Positions 16,277-25,177 of a stretch of 59,431 nt of DNA are shown here, piece by piece. This DNA is from Acidobacteriota bacterium (GTDB lineage Bacteria > Acidobacteriota > Thermoanaerobaculia > Multivoradales > JBCCEF01): positions 1 to 59,431 of the forward strand of contig JBCCEF010000027.1 of assembly GCA_039030395.1 (NCBI GenBank), given 5' to 3'. Position 1 is the stretch's first letter; each line of letters starts with the position of its first letter. The notes beneath the pieces were generated by a model, which did no database searches, was not told the origin of the DNA, and saw nothing but the letters and a program-made list of their open reading frames with translations. Made by a program: the position numbers and the translations under genes.

Positions 16277-17638
16277 CTAGGAAGGCTCTTGAAGGGACGC
16301 TTCCCGATCCTCGGGGGCGCGGCTCAGGCAGCGATGGAGTTGGTCCACAATTGCCCGGGTGAGGGAGTTGTCCCGCACCGCTTGCCGGAACAGCACCAGG
16401 GCCACCATCGCCTCACGGTGAAGTTCTTGTCCCTGAAACACGGTCACCAGATCGTCCGACAAGCTCTGCAACTCCGCGGCGCGCCCCATGTCCGAGTACA
16501 CCAAAGCAAGGTCCAAGGCCACCTGCGAGGCATCGAACGGACGGCCCCCTTCGAGGAACCCGTCTCGCGCACTCTCTAGGGTCCTTTCCGCCGTCTGCGT
16601 CTCGCCCAAACCGCGAAGCACCTTGCCTTCGAGCCAAAGCGCCCGCAACTGCGTCCAGCGATCCGGGAAGCGGGCGTAGAGAGAATGGTTCTCCTCCAGC
16701 GCGACGCGTGCGTCCTCATAGCGATCGAGGTGGTAGAAGCAAAGCGCCCGATTGTGGCAAGCCATCAGGAACAGGCGATCCTCTTGCTCCGGATCGATGC
16801 ACTGCAAGGCATCGTCAATCGACGCCAGCGCTTTTTGCAGCTCTCCTATTTCCCGATAGACCTCCCCCAAGCTGAGGAGGACGCTAGCCACCGAGGCCCC
16901 GCGATCGCCCGCCAAGCGATAGTGCAGAACGGAGCGTTCCAGCAGGGTTTCCGCCTCGTCAAACCGCCTCTGGTCACGGCGCAAGGTTCCCTCTCGCCAG
17001 TCCAGTTCCGCGTAGACGAGCTTCTCCGTCACCCCTTCCATGCGCACCACGGACCGCGCCTGCCGAAATAGGGCATCGGCAGTCCGAATCTCTCCCAGTG
17101 CTCGACGAGCATTCGCCATGTTGGCGAGCGCCAAGGTCTGCATCTCATGGGCGATGATGCGATCGCGGCCCCACTGCGCCACCACATGGGCCAGTTCAGC
17201 AAAATGGAACGCCTGGGCCGGCTCGTTTGGCAGGTAGCTCCGCGACCGATCCAGCAGGCGCTCGGCCAGGAACGGACTGCGAAATCGCTTATAGGCTCCC
17301 CGAATACGGTCCAGGCGCGATTCCGGGACAAGGCGCATCAGGGTGTTGAAATCCTTCTTGGCTTCCCGTCTCTCAACCCGTAGGTCGACCTCCTGCCGGC
17401 CGACCTGACTTGCCGAGCGCTCCACCGCAGTGCGCATCGCCTGGGCCTTCTCGAAGGAGTCTGTTCGGCAAGCCGAACCCGTGCTCGATGACTCGGATCG
17501 CCACGCCTCGATCTCCTCATGGCAGGTCGGACAGAGCGCCATCAGATGCTCAAGCAGGGTCGTCGTCAGCACCGAGGGGTGAAGCTCCCCCCGGGTCACT
17601 GCCTGCAGCAGTTCACGGGTCAGGTGAATATCGATCAA
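16277..17638 (-). CDS. TPR protein with N-terminal zinc-finger-like motif (second copy)
   Basis: About 453 residues, with the same architecture as the protein at 3048-4349: an N-terminal region ending HLMALCPTC (H-x4-C-x2-C), a charged linker, then TPR repeats to the C-terminus (RRFDEAETLLERSVLHYRLAGD, GELQKALASIDDALQCIDPE, LGETQTAERTLESARDGF). No signal peptide or membrane helix. I chose the TTG at 17638 because GAGGGG lies 8 bases upstream; a TTG at 17662 is also in frame. Immediately upstream on the same strand lies a small exported peptide gene, separated by a strong hairpin. No XRE regulator gene is next to this copy. A peptide-sensing role is inference. Confidence 0.8.
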   Translation of the reverse strand: MIDIHLTRELLQAVTRGELHPSVLTTTLLEHLMALCPTCHEEIEAWRSESSSTGSACRTDSFEKAQAMRTAVERSASQVGRQEVDLRVERREAKKDFNTLMRLVPESRLDRIRGAYKRFRSPFLAERLLDRSRSYLPNEPAQAFHFAELAHVVAQWGRDRIIAHEMQTLALANMANARRALGEIRTADALFRQARSVVRMEGVTEKLVYAELDWREGTLRRDQRRFDEAETLLERSVLHYRLAGDRGASVASVLLSLGEVYREIGELQKALASIDDALQCIDPEQEDRLFLMACHNRALCFYHLDRYEDARVALEENHSLYARFPDRWTQLRALWLEGKVLRGLGETQTAERTLESARDGFLEGGRPFDASQVALDLALVYSDMGRAAELQSLSDDLVTVFQGQELHREAMVALVLFRQAVRDNSLTRAIVDQLHRCLSRAPEDREASLQEPS

Positions 17639-17717
17639 GGATGCACCCCTCGGAGTAGCCAAAGTCGAATCAAAATAGATGTTTCATAAAAAATAACCGA
17701 TCTTCGACACAGATGAA

Positions 17718-17743
17718 AGGGGTGTCGGCGACCCGACACCCCT
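17718..17743 (-). terminator. Strong hairpin between exported peptide gene and TPR gene
   Basis: A perfect 11-bp stem (AGGGGTGTCGG / CCGACACCCCT) with a 4-nt loop lies 16 bp after the peptide stop and 79 bp before the TPR start. On the minus strand it is followed by TTTC, a weak T-run. It may terminate or attenuate transcription so that the peptide is made in excess over the TPR protein. Confidence 0.5.
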
Positions 17744-17759
17744 CAGCAAGGCCAAATGG

Positions 17760-18026
17760 CTAGCCGTTGGGATCCATTCCTGGGCCGTGCTCATTTTGGT
17801 CACAGCCTTCCTGCGACTCGGCTCCGGAGCCATCCGGAGCCTTGTCGGGCGGACCGCTTTTCGATCCGGCGACGGCGTGGAACCAGTTCACCGCCTGCGA
17901 CCACAAATCGCCTGCAAAGGAAACTGTCGAGCGTTCCGAGGCATCCATCGGCGCCGCGACGGTTACCGGTGCGCAGAGAATCGTAACCACCAGCAGGACC
18001 AGCAAACAACCAAAAGACTTAGACAT
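17760..18026 (-). CDS. Small exported peptide with GPGMDPNG C-terminus
   Basis: An 88-residue protein of no family known to me. A signal peptide (MSKSFGCLLVLLVVTILCAP, likely cut after VTVAA) is followed by a Trp-containing helix-like segment (DLWSQAVNWFHAVAG), a Ser/Gly/Pro/Asp-rich linker and the exact C-terminus GPGMDPNG. The layout matches the 85-residue protein at 2751-3008. I chose ATG 18026 because GAGAGGAGGACT lies just upstream, the same 12 bases that precede the other peptide gene; an ATG further upstream at 18041 would bury that site. Secreted signal or structural peptide: function unknown. Confidence 0.75.
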   Translation of the reverse strand: MSKSFGCLLVLLVVTILCAPVTVAAPMDASERSTVSFAGDLWSQAVNWFHAVAGSKSGPPDKAPDGSGAESQEGCDQNEHGPGMDPNG

Positions 18027-18112
18027 AAGTCCTCCTCTCATCCAGGATCGACCGAAGCCGGCACCATGCCCACATCAGCGATCCCGTCGATTTGATTATC
18101 ATTTGAGGCAAC

Positions 18113-18126
18113 AAATCTAACGATTT
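18113..18126. promoter_or_regulatory. Small inverted repeat upstream of the peptide gene
   Basis: AAATC-TAAC-GATTT forms a 5-bp inverted repeat in an AT-rich stretch about 90 bp upstream of the exported peptide start. It could be an operator; no clear promoter hexamers were found with it. Confidence 0.25.
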
Positions 18127-18285
18127 GGCGTGCACACGATCGCCAAAAACCGCCTAAAAACATACGTCTCGGAATATAAGTGCCTACCATCCTACTCGGG
18201 CGGCGGGGGATCGGCGACTCTTGGTCCCCCAAAATTTCGGGACCGGCTGGTAAGGTTCGGCCTCACCAGAGAGGAACCCAAAACC

Positions 18286-19740
18286 ATGACATCGAACACC
18301 CTCGAGGGCCCTGTCCGGGTCCGCTTTGCCCCATCTCCCACGGGCTATCTCCACGTCGGCGGCGCCCGCACGGCGATCTACAACGACCTGCTGCGCGCCC
18401 ACCTCGGGGGAGAATTCCTGCTGCGCATCGAGGACACCGACCGCGCCCGCTCCGACGAAGCGATGACCCGCCAGATCCAGAATGCCCTCGAGTGGCTGGG
18501 ATGCGGCTGGGACGAGGGTCCCTTCCTGCAGAGCGCCGGCGTGGACCGGCACCGCGAGCGGGTGGACGATCTGCTGGCGGCGGACCGCGCCTACCGCTGC
18601 TTCTGTACCCCGGAAGAACTGGCCGAGCAGCGCCGAGCGGCGGAGAAACTGGGCGAGCGCTTTCGCTACCCGGGAACCTGCGCCCACCTGGCGGTGGACG
18701 ACATCGAGCGGCGCATGGCGGCGAACACGCCCTTCGTGGTGCGCTTCCGCATGGGCGAGGACCACATCCGCTTCGAGGATCTCGTGCGGGGTGAAGTCGA
18801 CTTTCCACCGGACGCCCTGGACGACTTCATCCTGCTGCGATCGGACGGCTCGCCGACCTACCACATGTCCGTCGTCAGCGACGACATCGACATGGCCGTA
18901 AGCCACGTCCTGCGCGGCGACGACCACCTGTCGAACACCCCCAAGCACATCGCCCTCTTTCGCGCCCTGGACGCGCCGGTGCCCACCTTCGGGCATCTGC
19001 CGCTGATCCTCGGGCCGGACAAGAAGCGCCTCTCGAAACGCACCGGCGCCACCTCCGTCGAGGAGTTCCGGGCCCAGGGAGTACTGCCCCAGGCGCTTTA
19101 CAACTTCCTAGCGTTACTGGGATGGTCGCCGGGCGACGACCGGGAGATCCTCTCGCGCGAAGAAATGGTCGACCTCTTCACCATCGACCGCCTCAACACC
19201 TCGGCGGCGGTGTTCGATGCGGACAAACTGGCCTGGATGAACGCCCAGTACCTGTTCAACTCCCCGCTCGAAGAGATCTGGCCGCACCTGGAGCCCTTCC
19301 TGGACGAAGCGGGCCTGGCGAACGCCGACCCGGAGCGCCTACGGGAAGCCGTCACCCTCCACCGTCTGCGCGCCCACAACCTACGCGAACTGGCCGAGGG
19401 CATCGGCCACTACTTCGTCGACGATCTCACCTACGACCCCGCCCTTTGTGCCAGATTCGCCAACAAAGAGGGCCTTGGGGAGCACATCGCCCAGCTACGC
19501 GACCACTACAGTGCCCTGGAGACCTTCGACATCGACCCCCTTGACCAGGCGCTGCGCGCCCTGTGCGAAGAACTCGGCCAAAAAGCCGGTCACCTGATCC
19601 ACCCCCTGCGAATGGCCGTCTCCGCCTCCAAGACCGGCCCACCGGTCTTCGATCTGGTCGCCCTCGTCGGCCGCGACGCCACCCATCGCCGCCTCACCGC
19701 CTTCATCGCCTATCTGGACGAAATCCGCGAACCGGCCTGA
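18286..19740 (+). CDS. gltX: Glutamate-tRNA ligase
   Basis: A 484-residue class I aminoacyl-tRNA synthetase that charges tRNA-Glu. The HIGH-like signature is FAPSPTGYLHVGGARTA near the N-terminus, the KMSKS-like signature is KKRLSKRTGA, and the Rossmann/stem-contact segments EDTDRARSD and LRGDDHLSNTPKH are typical of bacterial GltX. Length is normal. I chose ATG 18286 because the protein then begins MTSNTLEGPVRVRFAPSPTG; upstream residues in the frame do not resemble the family. Some GltX enzymes also charge tRNA-Gln in bacteria lacking GlnRS; that cannot be decided here. Confidence 0.97.
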   Translation: MTSNTLEGPVRVRFAPSPTGYLHVGGARTAIYNDLLRAHLGGEFLLRIEDTDRARSDEAMTRQIQNALEWLGCGWDEGPFLQSAGVDRHRERVDDLLAADRAYRCFCTPEELAEQRRAAEKLGERFRYPGTCAHLAVDDIERRMAANTPFVVRFRMGEDHIRFEDLVRGEVDFPPDALDDFILLRSDGSPTYHMSVVSDDIDMAVSHVLRGDDHLSNTPKHIALFRALDAPVPTFGHLPLILGPDKKRLSKRTGATSVEEFRAQGVLPQALYNFLALLGWSPGDDREILSREEMVDLFTIDRLNTSAAVFDADKLAWMNAQYLFNSPLEEIWPHLEPFLDEAGLANADPERLREAVTLHRLRAHNLRELAEGIGHYFVDDLTYDPALCARFANKEGLGEHIAQLRDHYSALETFDIDPLDQALRALCEELGQKAGHLIHPLRMAVSASKTGPPVFDLVALVGRDATHRRLTAFIAYLDEIREPA

Positions 19741-19818
19741 GCCGCCAAACCCGCAGCAAGACCGGGCGCCATCACCTTGACCCGACCTCCGAGGATCCGA
19801 TAGCCTCTCGATCCCCTT

Positions 19819-19892
19819 TGGGACGTCGTCTAATGGCAAGACACGCGCCTCTGGAGCGTGGAATCGGGGTTCGACTCCCTGCGTCCCAACCA
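19819..19892 (+). tRNA. tRNA-Gln(CTG)
   Basis: Plus-strand cloverleaf: acceptor TGGGACG pairs with CGTCCCA, the D-arm is GTCTAATGGCAAGAC, the anticodon loop is CTCTGGA (anticodon CTG, reading CAG), the T-arm contains GGTTCGACTCC, and CCA is encoded (19890-19892). It lies 79 bp downstream of gltX. Confidence 0.93.
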
Positions 19893-20016
19893 ATCTAGGA
19901 ATCCCCGCCTCTAGGTCGCTTGACTCCACCAACCTAGCCTCGTCAGATTCGTGTCGACCGTTGCCTAAAGCGACCAAAACCCCAAAGATCGGCGAACAAG
20001 CTAAGCTTCGTTGTAA

Positions 20017-22494
20017 ATGAGCCCATCGAAGGAGGGACGACCGGCACTTGCCGGACCGAGTACGGTGCGCCTTCAGGCCGTTCATCCGTGGGGGCTGCTA
20101 GCGTCGCGCGGCGTCGGTAGGGCACGCTTCGGCCGTAGCCCTGTCTCGCTCGTCGTGGCGGGGCCGGGAGCGTTCAGTCCGGCCAGCCCACCGCCGGTTC
20201 CGATACGCCGGGCCGACGACGGCACGGCGACCTCGGCCCGACTGGTGACCTCGGTGCATGGCGCAAGTACCGCGGCGGCGGTCGGCAGTGCGATCGAGGC
20301 GACGCTGACCGTGCAGGGCGATCTCTGTCCGGGTACCTACGACAGCGAGTTGTTGATCCTCGACGAGAGTGGGGCGGTGGCGACACGAACTCCGGTGATC
20401 CTGACAGTGCGGGCTCATTGGGTGTGGCCCGTAGCCTTCCTGCTCCTCGGCCTCCTCACGGTTGGCATCCTCGCCTTCCTGGCGGGTGAGGGGCAGCTCC
20501 GCGACGAACGGGCCCGGGTGCTCGCTGAGCGCCGTGCCTTCGACGAAATGGTCGACCGCAGCTTGGCGCGCGAGCTCGATCCGGTCGCCGTGCAAGAGAC
20601 CGAGGAGGCGTTTGGCGACGCCTTTCGCTTTCTCGACGAAAGTCGGCCCCTGAGTCTGCGCGACGATCGGATCGAGCGTGCCGGGCGACGGCAGGCTGCC
20701 GCCCGGGAGGGGGCCGCGGGATTGCGGAAGCGATACGGAGGCAGCGATCCGGCCGCGATGGGCGCCGAGGCGGTCGCAGCAGACTGGAGTGCGCTGAGCC
20801 AACGCATGGATGCGGCCCTGGCGCTGCGCGACCAGGCTCCCGGCTCGTGGGTCGGTGACGGCGAGCTGGGCGATGGGCTCGAGCGGTTCCTCGACAGCCG
20901 CTGGCGGCTGGACGTCGGCAATACGGTCACCTCGATCGAAGCGACGCTACGACCCGAGGTCGAGCGAGTGGCCCGGGCCGCGAGCGCCAGCGAGCTGGCC
21001 CGGGCTCAGCGATCGGCGGTGGCGACCCGCCGCCTGATGCGGAGGGCTGCGCGCCAGCTGGACCAGGCGGTGGAGAACTACTGGGTGTTCAGCCGGTTGG
21101 CCTCCGATACTTCGATCTCGGCGGGGTACGTGGCCGCTATCGCCGACCGGCCGGAGGTCGACCCGGCGGGTCGAAGTCGGCTTCGAGCGGCTCTCGCCGG
21201 CGCGCGGCTCTCGCTGGCCGAACCTACGCCAGAACGGTTCCGCCTGGCGCACCAACAGATCCAGGAAGCGACCACCGCAGCGTATGCGTTCGAGAACGAG
21301 ATTCTGATCCAGCGGATCCAAGCGGCGTTTGACGCGGCCGATGCCCGCACGAGCCGGGCCAGGATCGATGCCTATGTGGAGAGCCTGGCGCCCGATCCGT
21401 CACCCGAAGGCAAGATCGCGGCGATTGGGGGCGCACTGGAGCTGTGGCGCGAGCGCATCCAAGTGGTCGAGGACCCCTCGCGTCGCGAGCAGCTCGCTGG
21501 GCTCATCACGCGGATTGGGGAGCAAGCCCAGGCTGAGAGCTGGGAAGCGGCGCTCGGCGGCCTGGGCGAGCTCAGCGACGCTTGGCTGGAGTACCAAGAG
21601 GAGCAGACGCGAGCGGCGCAGGCGTCGGTCTTGCTGCCGTACTGCCGGAACTGGAAAGCCTCGCTCTCGCTACAGCTCGTCGGGGCCGGCGAGCAACTCG
21701 CCGTACTGCAGGACGATCCCGAAATGGCTACTGCCGACCGGGAGATCGAAGGTCTGCGCCAGCAGATCGCCACGGTGCGCGAGGACGCCGATTGCCACTC
21801 GGCGCTCACCAACGTGTCCGGTCGGTTCCTGAAGCTGCAAAACCGATTGTTCGTCGCCGGCTTCCGGCGCATCCCGGCGCCTACCGAAGATCTGCTGGCC
21901 GCTGCTCACTCATCGGGAGTTCGCGCTGCGGTGCCCGAGGCGAAGCGACTTCTTCTCCCAGTGCGCCCGCTCGACGTGTCCGTCGTGACGCCGCCGGCGA
22001 AGCGGTTGGGCGGGCGCCGGATCGGCGTCGAGGTGCGGAATCTCGATCCGGTGTGGGGTGCAGGCAGCGAGGTGAGGGTCGACTTCGGTGACGGGTCGGC
22101 GGCCTGGGTCGGCGACGCGGAGACCCTGCGACAGCAGCCCGTGTTGAAGCATCGCTACCGTGCGCCGGGCCGCTACCGGGTGTCTGTGCGCGTGAGCGGC
22201 CAGCCGGTCGACGCCGCTGACGCTGCGACGGCGAGCCAGCTCCTGGGCGATGGAGCCGCCGCCATCGAAATCGCAGCGGACCCGATCGTCGCTGCCCGGC
22301 GCTTGGGCAGTCTCTTCTTCAACCTACGATTCCTGCTCGCGCTCGCCATCGGCCTGCTGATCCAAGGCTGGCGAGTGGCCGGCGACCGGCCTTTCGGAGG
22401 CGCCCGCCGCGACTACCTGGAGGCGTTCGCCGTCGGCTTCGTGGCCCATGCCGGTATCGACGGCCTGGTCGCTCTGGTGCCCAAGCTGCTCTAG
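20017..22494 (+). CDS. Membrane protein of unknown function with coiled-coil and PKD-like domain
   Basis: An 825-residue protein I do not recognise. About residues 45-130 look like a beta-sandwich (TVQGDLCPGTYDSELLILDE, RTPVILTVRA), followed by a transmembrane helix at about 135-157. A long helical, Arg/Glu/Ala-rich region (about 160-640) is probably coiled coil. A PKD-like segment follows (EVRVDFGDGSAAWVGD ... HRYRAPGRYRVSVRVSG), then a second hydrophobic helix (LFFNLRFLLALAIGLLIQGW). There is no signal peptide, although the N-terminal beta domain should be extracytoplasmic, so the true N-terminus may have been lost or lie in another frame. The gene stands alone between tRNA-Gln and convergent genes. 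Confidence 0.6.
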   Translation: MSPSKEGRPALAGPSTVRLQAVHPWGLLASRGVGRARFGRSPVSLVVAGPGAFSPASPPPVPIRRADDGTATSARLVTSVHGASTAAAVGSAIEATLTVQGDLCPGTYDSELLILDESGAVATRTPVILTVRAHWVWPVAFLLLGLLTVGILAFLAGEGQLRDERARVLAERRAFDEMVDRSLARELDPVAVQETEEAFGDAFRFLDESRPLSLRDDRIERAGRRQAAAREGAAGLRKRYGGSDPAAMGAEAVAADWSALSQRMDAALALRDQAPGSWVGDGELGDGLERFLDSRWRLDVGNTVTSIEATLRPEVERVARAASASELARAQRSAVATRRLMRRAARQLDQAVENYWVFSRLASDTSISAGYVAAIADRPEVDPAGRSRLRAALAGARLSLAEPTPERFRLAHQQIQEATTAAYAFENEILIQRIQAAFDAADARTSRARIDAYVESLAPDPSPEGKIAAIGGALELWRERIQVVEDPSRREQLAGLITRIGEQAQAESWEAALGGLGELSDAWLEYQEEQTRAAQASVLLPYCRNWKASLSLQLVGAGEQLAVLQDDPEMATADREIEGLRQQIATVREDADCHSALTNVSGRFLKLQNRLFVAGFRRIPAPTEDLLAAAHSSGVRAAVPEAKRLLLPVRPLDVSVVTPPAKRLGGRRIGVEVRNLDPVWGAGSEVRVDFGDGSAAWVGDAETLRQQPVLKHRYRAPGRYRVSVRVSGQPVDAADAATASQLLGDGAAAIEIAADPIVAARRLGSLFFNLRFLLALAIGLLIQGWRVAGDRPFGGARRDYLEAFAVGFVAHAGIDGLVALVPKLL

Positions 22495-22560
22495 CCTTCC
22501 GCCAGATCCCCCTTTGTCTCCCTGATTCCCACCAATCTCTGCAGGTCCGATCGACACAGA

Positions 22561-22887
22561 CTAGCCTTCCACCAAGATCGCCAGCAGGACCACAGTCAAC
22601 ATCAGCAGGCCGAATCCGTTGATCGCGCCACCGAGGAGGGCCAGGAGTTTCGGCTCCCGCGACAGGCTCTTGACGCCATAGGTCATTCCCAGTCCGAAGG
22701 GAATCACCGAGGCGAAGAAAAGGCCGACGACGGCCCCGGCCAGTGGCCGGACCAGCGCCTCGTTCTGGGAAAGGAGCGTGAGAACGAATCCTGAGAACAC
22801 AAGCATCACGATGATCACTACCCAGGTCACCGAGCCGATCAGAATCGACCGGATCGCCAAGGGAGATTCGGTGGACCGTAGGCTCAT
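22561..22887 (-). CDS. Small membrane protein, hypothetical
   Basis: A 108-residue protein with three hydrophobic helices (GSVTWVVIIVMLVFSGFVLTLL, PLAGAVVGLFFASVIPFGLG, LLALLGGAINGFGLLMLTVV). No family recognised. Its ATG overlaps the lpxK stop as ATGA, so it is the last gene of the kdtA-lpxK unit and might act at the inner membrane in envelope assembly. That link is only positional. Confidence 0.65.
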   Translation of the reverse strand: MSLRSTESPLAIRSILIGSVTWVVIIVMLVFSGFVLTLLSQNEALVRPLAGAVVGLFFASVIPFGLGMTYGVKSLSREPKLLALLGGAINGFGLLMLTVVLLAILVEG

Positions 22888-23921
22888 CTAGTGACGTCTC
22901 CGCTTGGCAGCTCCTCGATCAGCCCACCGGCTACCCCCAACCACTCCCAAAAACCCTCCTCCGGCTCCGCCCGCACCGGTAGGTAGGCCAGCGGCAGATC
23001 GCTCCGGCCGCGCAGTTTGACCAGGTCTTTCTCGGTGATGAGCAGCGCGCCGGCGGCGGTTTGGTCCAGGGCGTTGCGCAGTTTTTCGAGGCTGGCCTCG
23101 AGATAGGCGTGGTGATCCGGGAAGGTCATTCGATCGCGCAGGTCAAGGCCCTGGGCGACGGCCGCGTCGAAGAAACGTTCGGGGCGGGCGATGCCGGCGG
23201 CGGCGACCAGGGGAGTGGTTGGGGGCAGCGGCTCGCCGGAGGCAAGACGGGCTTCGCCGATGCGGGTGGGGGCGGCGAAAGCGGGACCGGCGAAGCCGAA
23301 GGCACGGAGGGCCTGGGCGGCGCTCTGGGCCATTTCCCTGCGGGCGGAGCCGGTGATGAGGAGGGCGTGGGCGTGCTTTGCCGAGGCGAGGGGTTCCCGC
23401 AGTCGACCCCCGGGAGGGAGGCGGCCACCGCCGAAGAGGTCCGAGGCCGGCAGGACCAAGAGGTCGAGAGCCCGCGCCAGACGGAGGTGGGAGAAGCCGT
23501 CATCCAGGAGAAAGAGGTCCGGTGCCGGATCCAGCCGCTGGAGGGCCTGGAGGCCGGCACGGTGGCGATCCGGCCCGACGACCACGGAGACGCCCGGCAG
23601 GGCGCCGGCCAGGAGCACCGGTTCGTCGCCGGCCACCTTGGGCCCGAGGAGCGGTCCTTCGCCGCGGCTGACCACCCGCACTCCTTTGCCGCTGCCGCCG
23701 TAGCCCCGGGACAGGATGCACACCTGCTGGCCCTGGTCCCGCAACCAGCCGGCGATGGCGGCGGTCAAGGGCGTTTTGCCGGTGCCGCCCCAGTGCAGGT
23801 TGCCGACGCTGATCACCGGCCGCGGCAGAGTGCCGGCCCGGGATGTCCACCACCGCCGCCGCAAGTGGTGAGCGCCGCCGTAGATGAGCTGCCACGGGGA
23901 GCGAGGTGGGGTGAGCTTCAT
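22884..23921 (-). CDS. lpxK: Tetraacyldisaccharide 4'-kinase LpxK
   Basis: A 345-residue inner-membrane-associated kinase that phosphorylates the 4' position of the lipid A disaccharide. The P-loop VGNLHWGGTGKTPL sits near residue 40 after an N-terminal amphipathic/hydrophobic segment, as expected. Further landmarks are LSRGYGG, VAGDEPVLLA and LFLLDDGFSHLRLARALDLLV. I chose ATG 23921 because it overlaps the kdtA stop (ATGA) and gives the normal LpxK N-terminus. Its presence implies a lipopolysaccharide-type outer membrane. Confidence 0.95.
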   Translation of the reverse strand: MKLTPPRSPWQLIYGGAHHLRRRWWTSRAGTLPRPVISVGNLHWGGTGKTPLTAAIAGWLRDQGQQVCILSRGYGGSGKGVRVVSRGEGPLLGPKVAGDEPVLLAGALPGVSVVVGPDRHRAGLQALQRLDPAPDLFLLDDGFSHLRLARALDLLVLPASDLFGGGRLPPGGRLREPLASAKHAHALLITGSARREMAQSAAQALRAFGFAGPAFAAPTRIGEARLASGEPLPPTTPLVAAAGIARPERFFDAAVAQGLDLRDRMTFPDHHAYLEASLEKLRNALDQTAAGALLITEKDLVKLRGRSDLPLAYLPVRAEPEEGFWEWLGVAGGLIEELPSGDVTR

Positions 23922-25177
23922 GGTGCCTTCCCGGATTCCGACGGCTGGAGGAGCGGTCGCAGTACTTCGAGGGTTTTTGCGAGCGCTCCGCCATTTGATT
24001 CCACCAGAGCCTTGGCGCTGCGGCCCACTTTGCGGGCCAGGCCGGGGGTCTCTACCCATTGACGCCACAGAACACCGAGGGCCTCGGCGTCGGCAACTTG
24101 CTCCCAGGCTTCGGCGCGGTCAAAGTCCTGCGCCATGGCGCGAAAGTTCTCCATCGACGGACCGACGACGGTGGCGACGCCGAAGCGGGCCGGTTCGATG
24201 GGGTTGTGGCCGCCGGTGGGCACCAGGGTACCGCCGATGAAGGCGCTGGTGGCGATGCGGTAGAGGCCGGCCAACTCGCCAAGGCTGTCGAGCAGCACGA
24301 CCTTCGGCGGCGGACCTTGGTCGAGGGCCGAACGGCGCCGGTACGGAATGCCCCGCACTTCGAGCAGACCCGCCACCGATGGCCAGCGCTCCGGGTGGCG
24401 CGGCGCCAGGATGAGCAGGGCGTCGCCGGCGGCCTCGAAGGCGTCGAGGACGAGTTCCTCTTCGCCCTCCATGGTGGAGCCGGCGATCAAGAGGGGCCGC
24501 CCCTTGGCGAGCTTGCGCAGAGCATCTTCAAGTTCCGGCGTGCGGGCAGGCTCCGGCGATTCGAATTTGAGGTTGCCGGTGACCACCACCCGCTCGGCCT
24601 CGACCCCCAGGGCGAGGAGCTTGTCGCGATCTTCTCGGCTCTGCACCCCGAAACGCTCGACCCGACCGAGGAGCGGCCCGAGCAAGAACCGCAACCGCCG
24701 CATGCGCCGAAAGCTACCGTCTCCCACCCGCCCGTTGACCACCGCCACCGGGCCACCGCGCCGAGTGATGGCCTTGAGCACCAGCGGCCAGTAGTCGCCC
24801 TCCACCAGCACCAGGGCGCGGGGAAGAAATCTTCGCAGGAATCGGTTGACCGCAAAGCCCACCTCGAAGGGCAGATAGGCGATGGCGGCGCGCGCGCTCA
24901 AGGTTTTGTGCGCACGCTCCTGGCCGGTGGGGGTCACGGTGGTGACCACCAGCGGCAGCTCCGGGTCGAGGGCGCCAACCAGCGTGCCGGCCACTCCCAC
25001 TTCACCGACGGAGACAGCGTGAATCCAAATGGGTTCGCCTCCTGGCGGTGCCGGCGGCAAGCGCCTCGCCAGGCGCCCGGCGAGGGTCGGCAGGTAGTGC
25101 CGGCCACGCTTCAAAAGCAGCATCGGAGCCGCCAGACCGAGAGCGAGGGCGTAGGCGATCTGGTAGAGGATCCACAT
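23918..25177 (-). CDS. kdtA: 3-deoxy-D-manno-octulosonic acid (Kdo) transferase
   Basis: A 419-residue membrane-anchored GT30 glycosyltransferase (also called WaaA) that adds Kdo to lipid IVA or its equivalent. Visible landmarks are the N-terminal membrane anchor (MWILYQIAYALALGL), the catalytic HAVSVGEVGVAGTLV with its Glu, LPFEVGFAVNRFL, and the C-terminal nucleotide-sugar site SAFIGGTLVPTGGHNPIEPA. I chose ATG 25177, which begins the anchor; a GTG at 25222 is in frame. It heads a kdtA-lpxK-membrane protein operon. Confidence 0.95.
   Translation of the reverse strand: MWILYQIAYALALGLAAPMLLLKRGRHYLPTLAGRLARRLPPAPPGGEPIWIHAVSVGEVGVAGTLVGALDPELPLVVTTVTPTGQERAHKTLSARAAIAYLPFEVGFAVNRFLRRFLPRALVLVEGDYWPLVLKAITRRGGPVAVVNGRVGDGSFRRMRRLRFLLGPLLGRVERFGVQSREDRDKLLALGVEAERVVVTGNLKFESPEPARTPELEDALRKLAKGRPLLIAGSTMEGEEELVLDAFEAAGDALLILAPRHPERWPSVAGLLEVRGIPYRRRSALDQGPPPKVVLLDSLGELAGLYRIATSAFIGGTLVPTGGHNPIEPARFGVATVVGPSMENFRAMAQDFDRAEAWEQVADAEALGVLWRQWVETPGLARKVGRSAKALVESNGGALAKTLEVLRPLLQPSESGKAP

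Noticed and set aside
19893-22560. An integrated element with attachment sites at tRNA-Gln
   Set aside because: The shared text TCCCA(A)CCAATCT is too short and imperfect, and there is no integrase gene between the copies.
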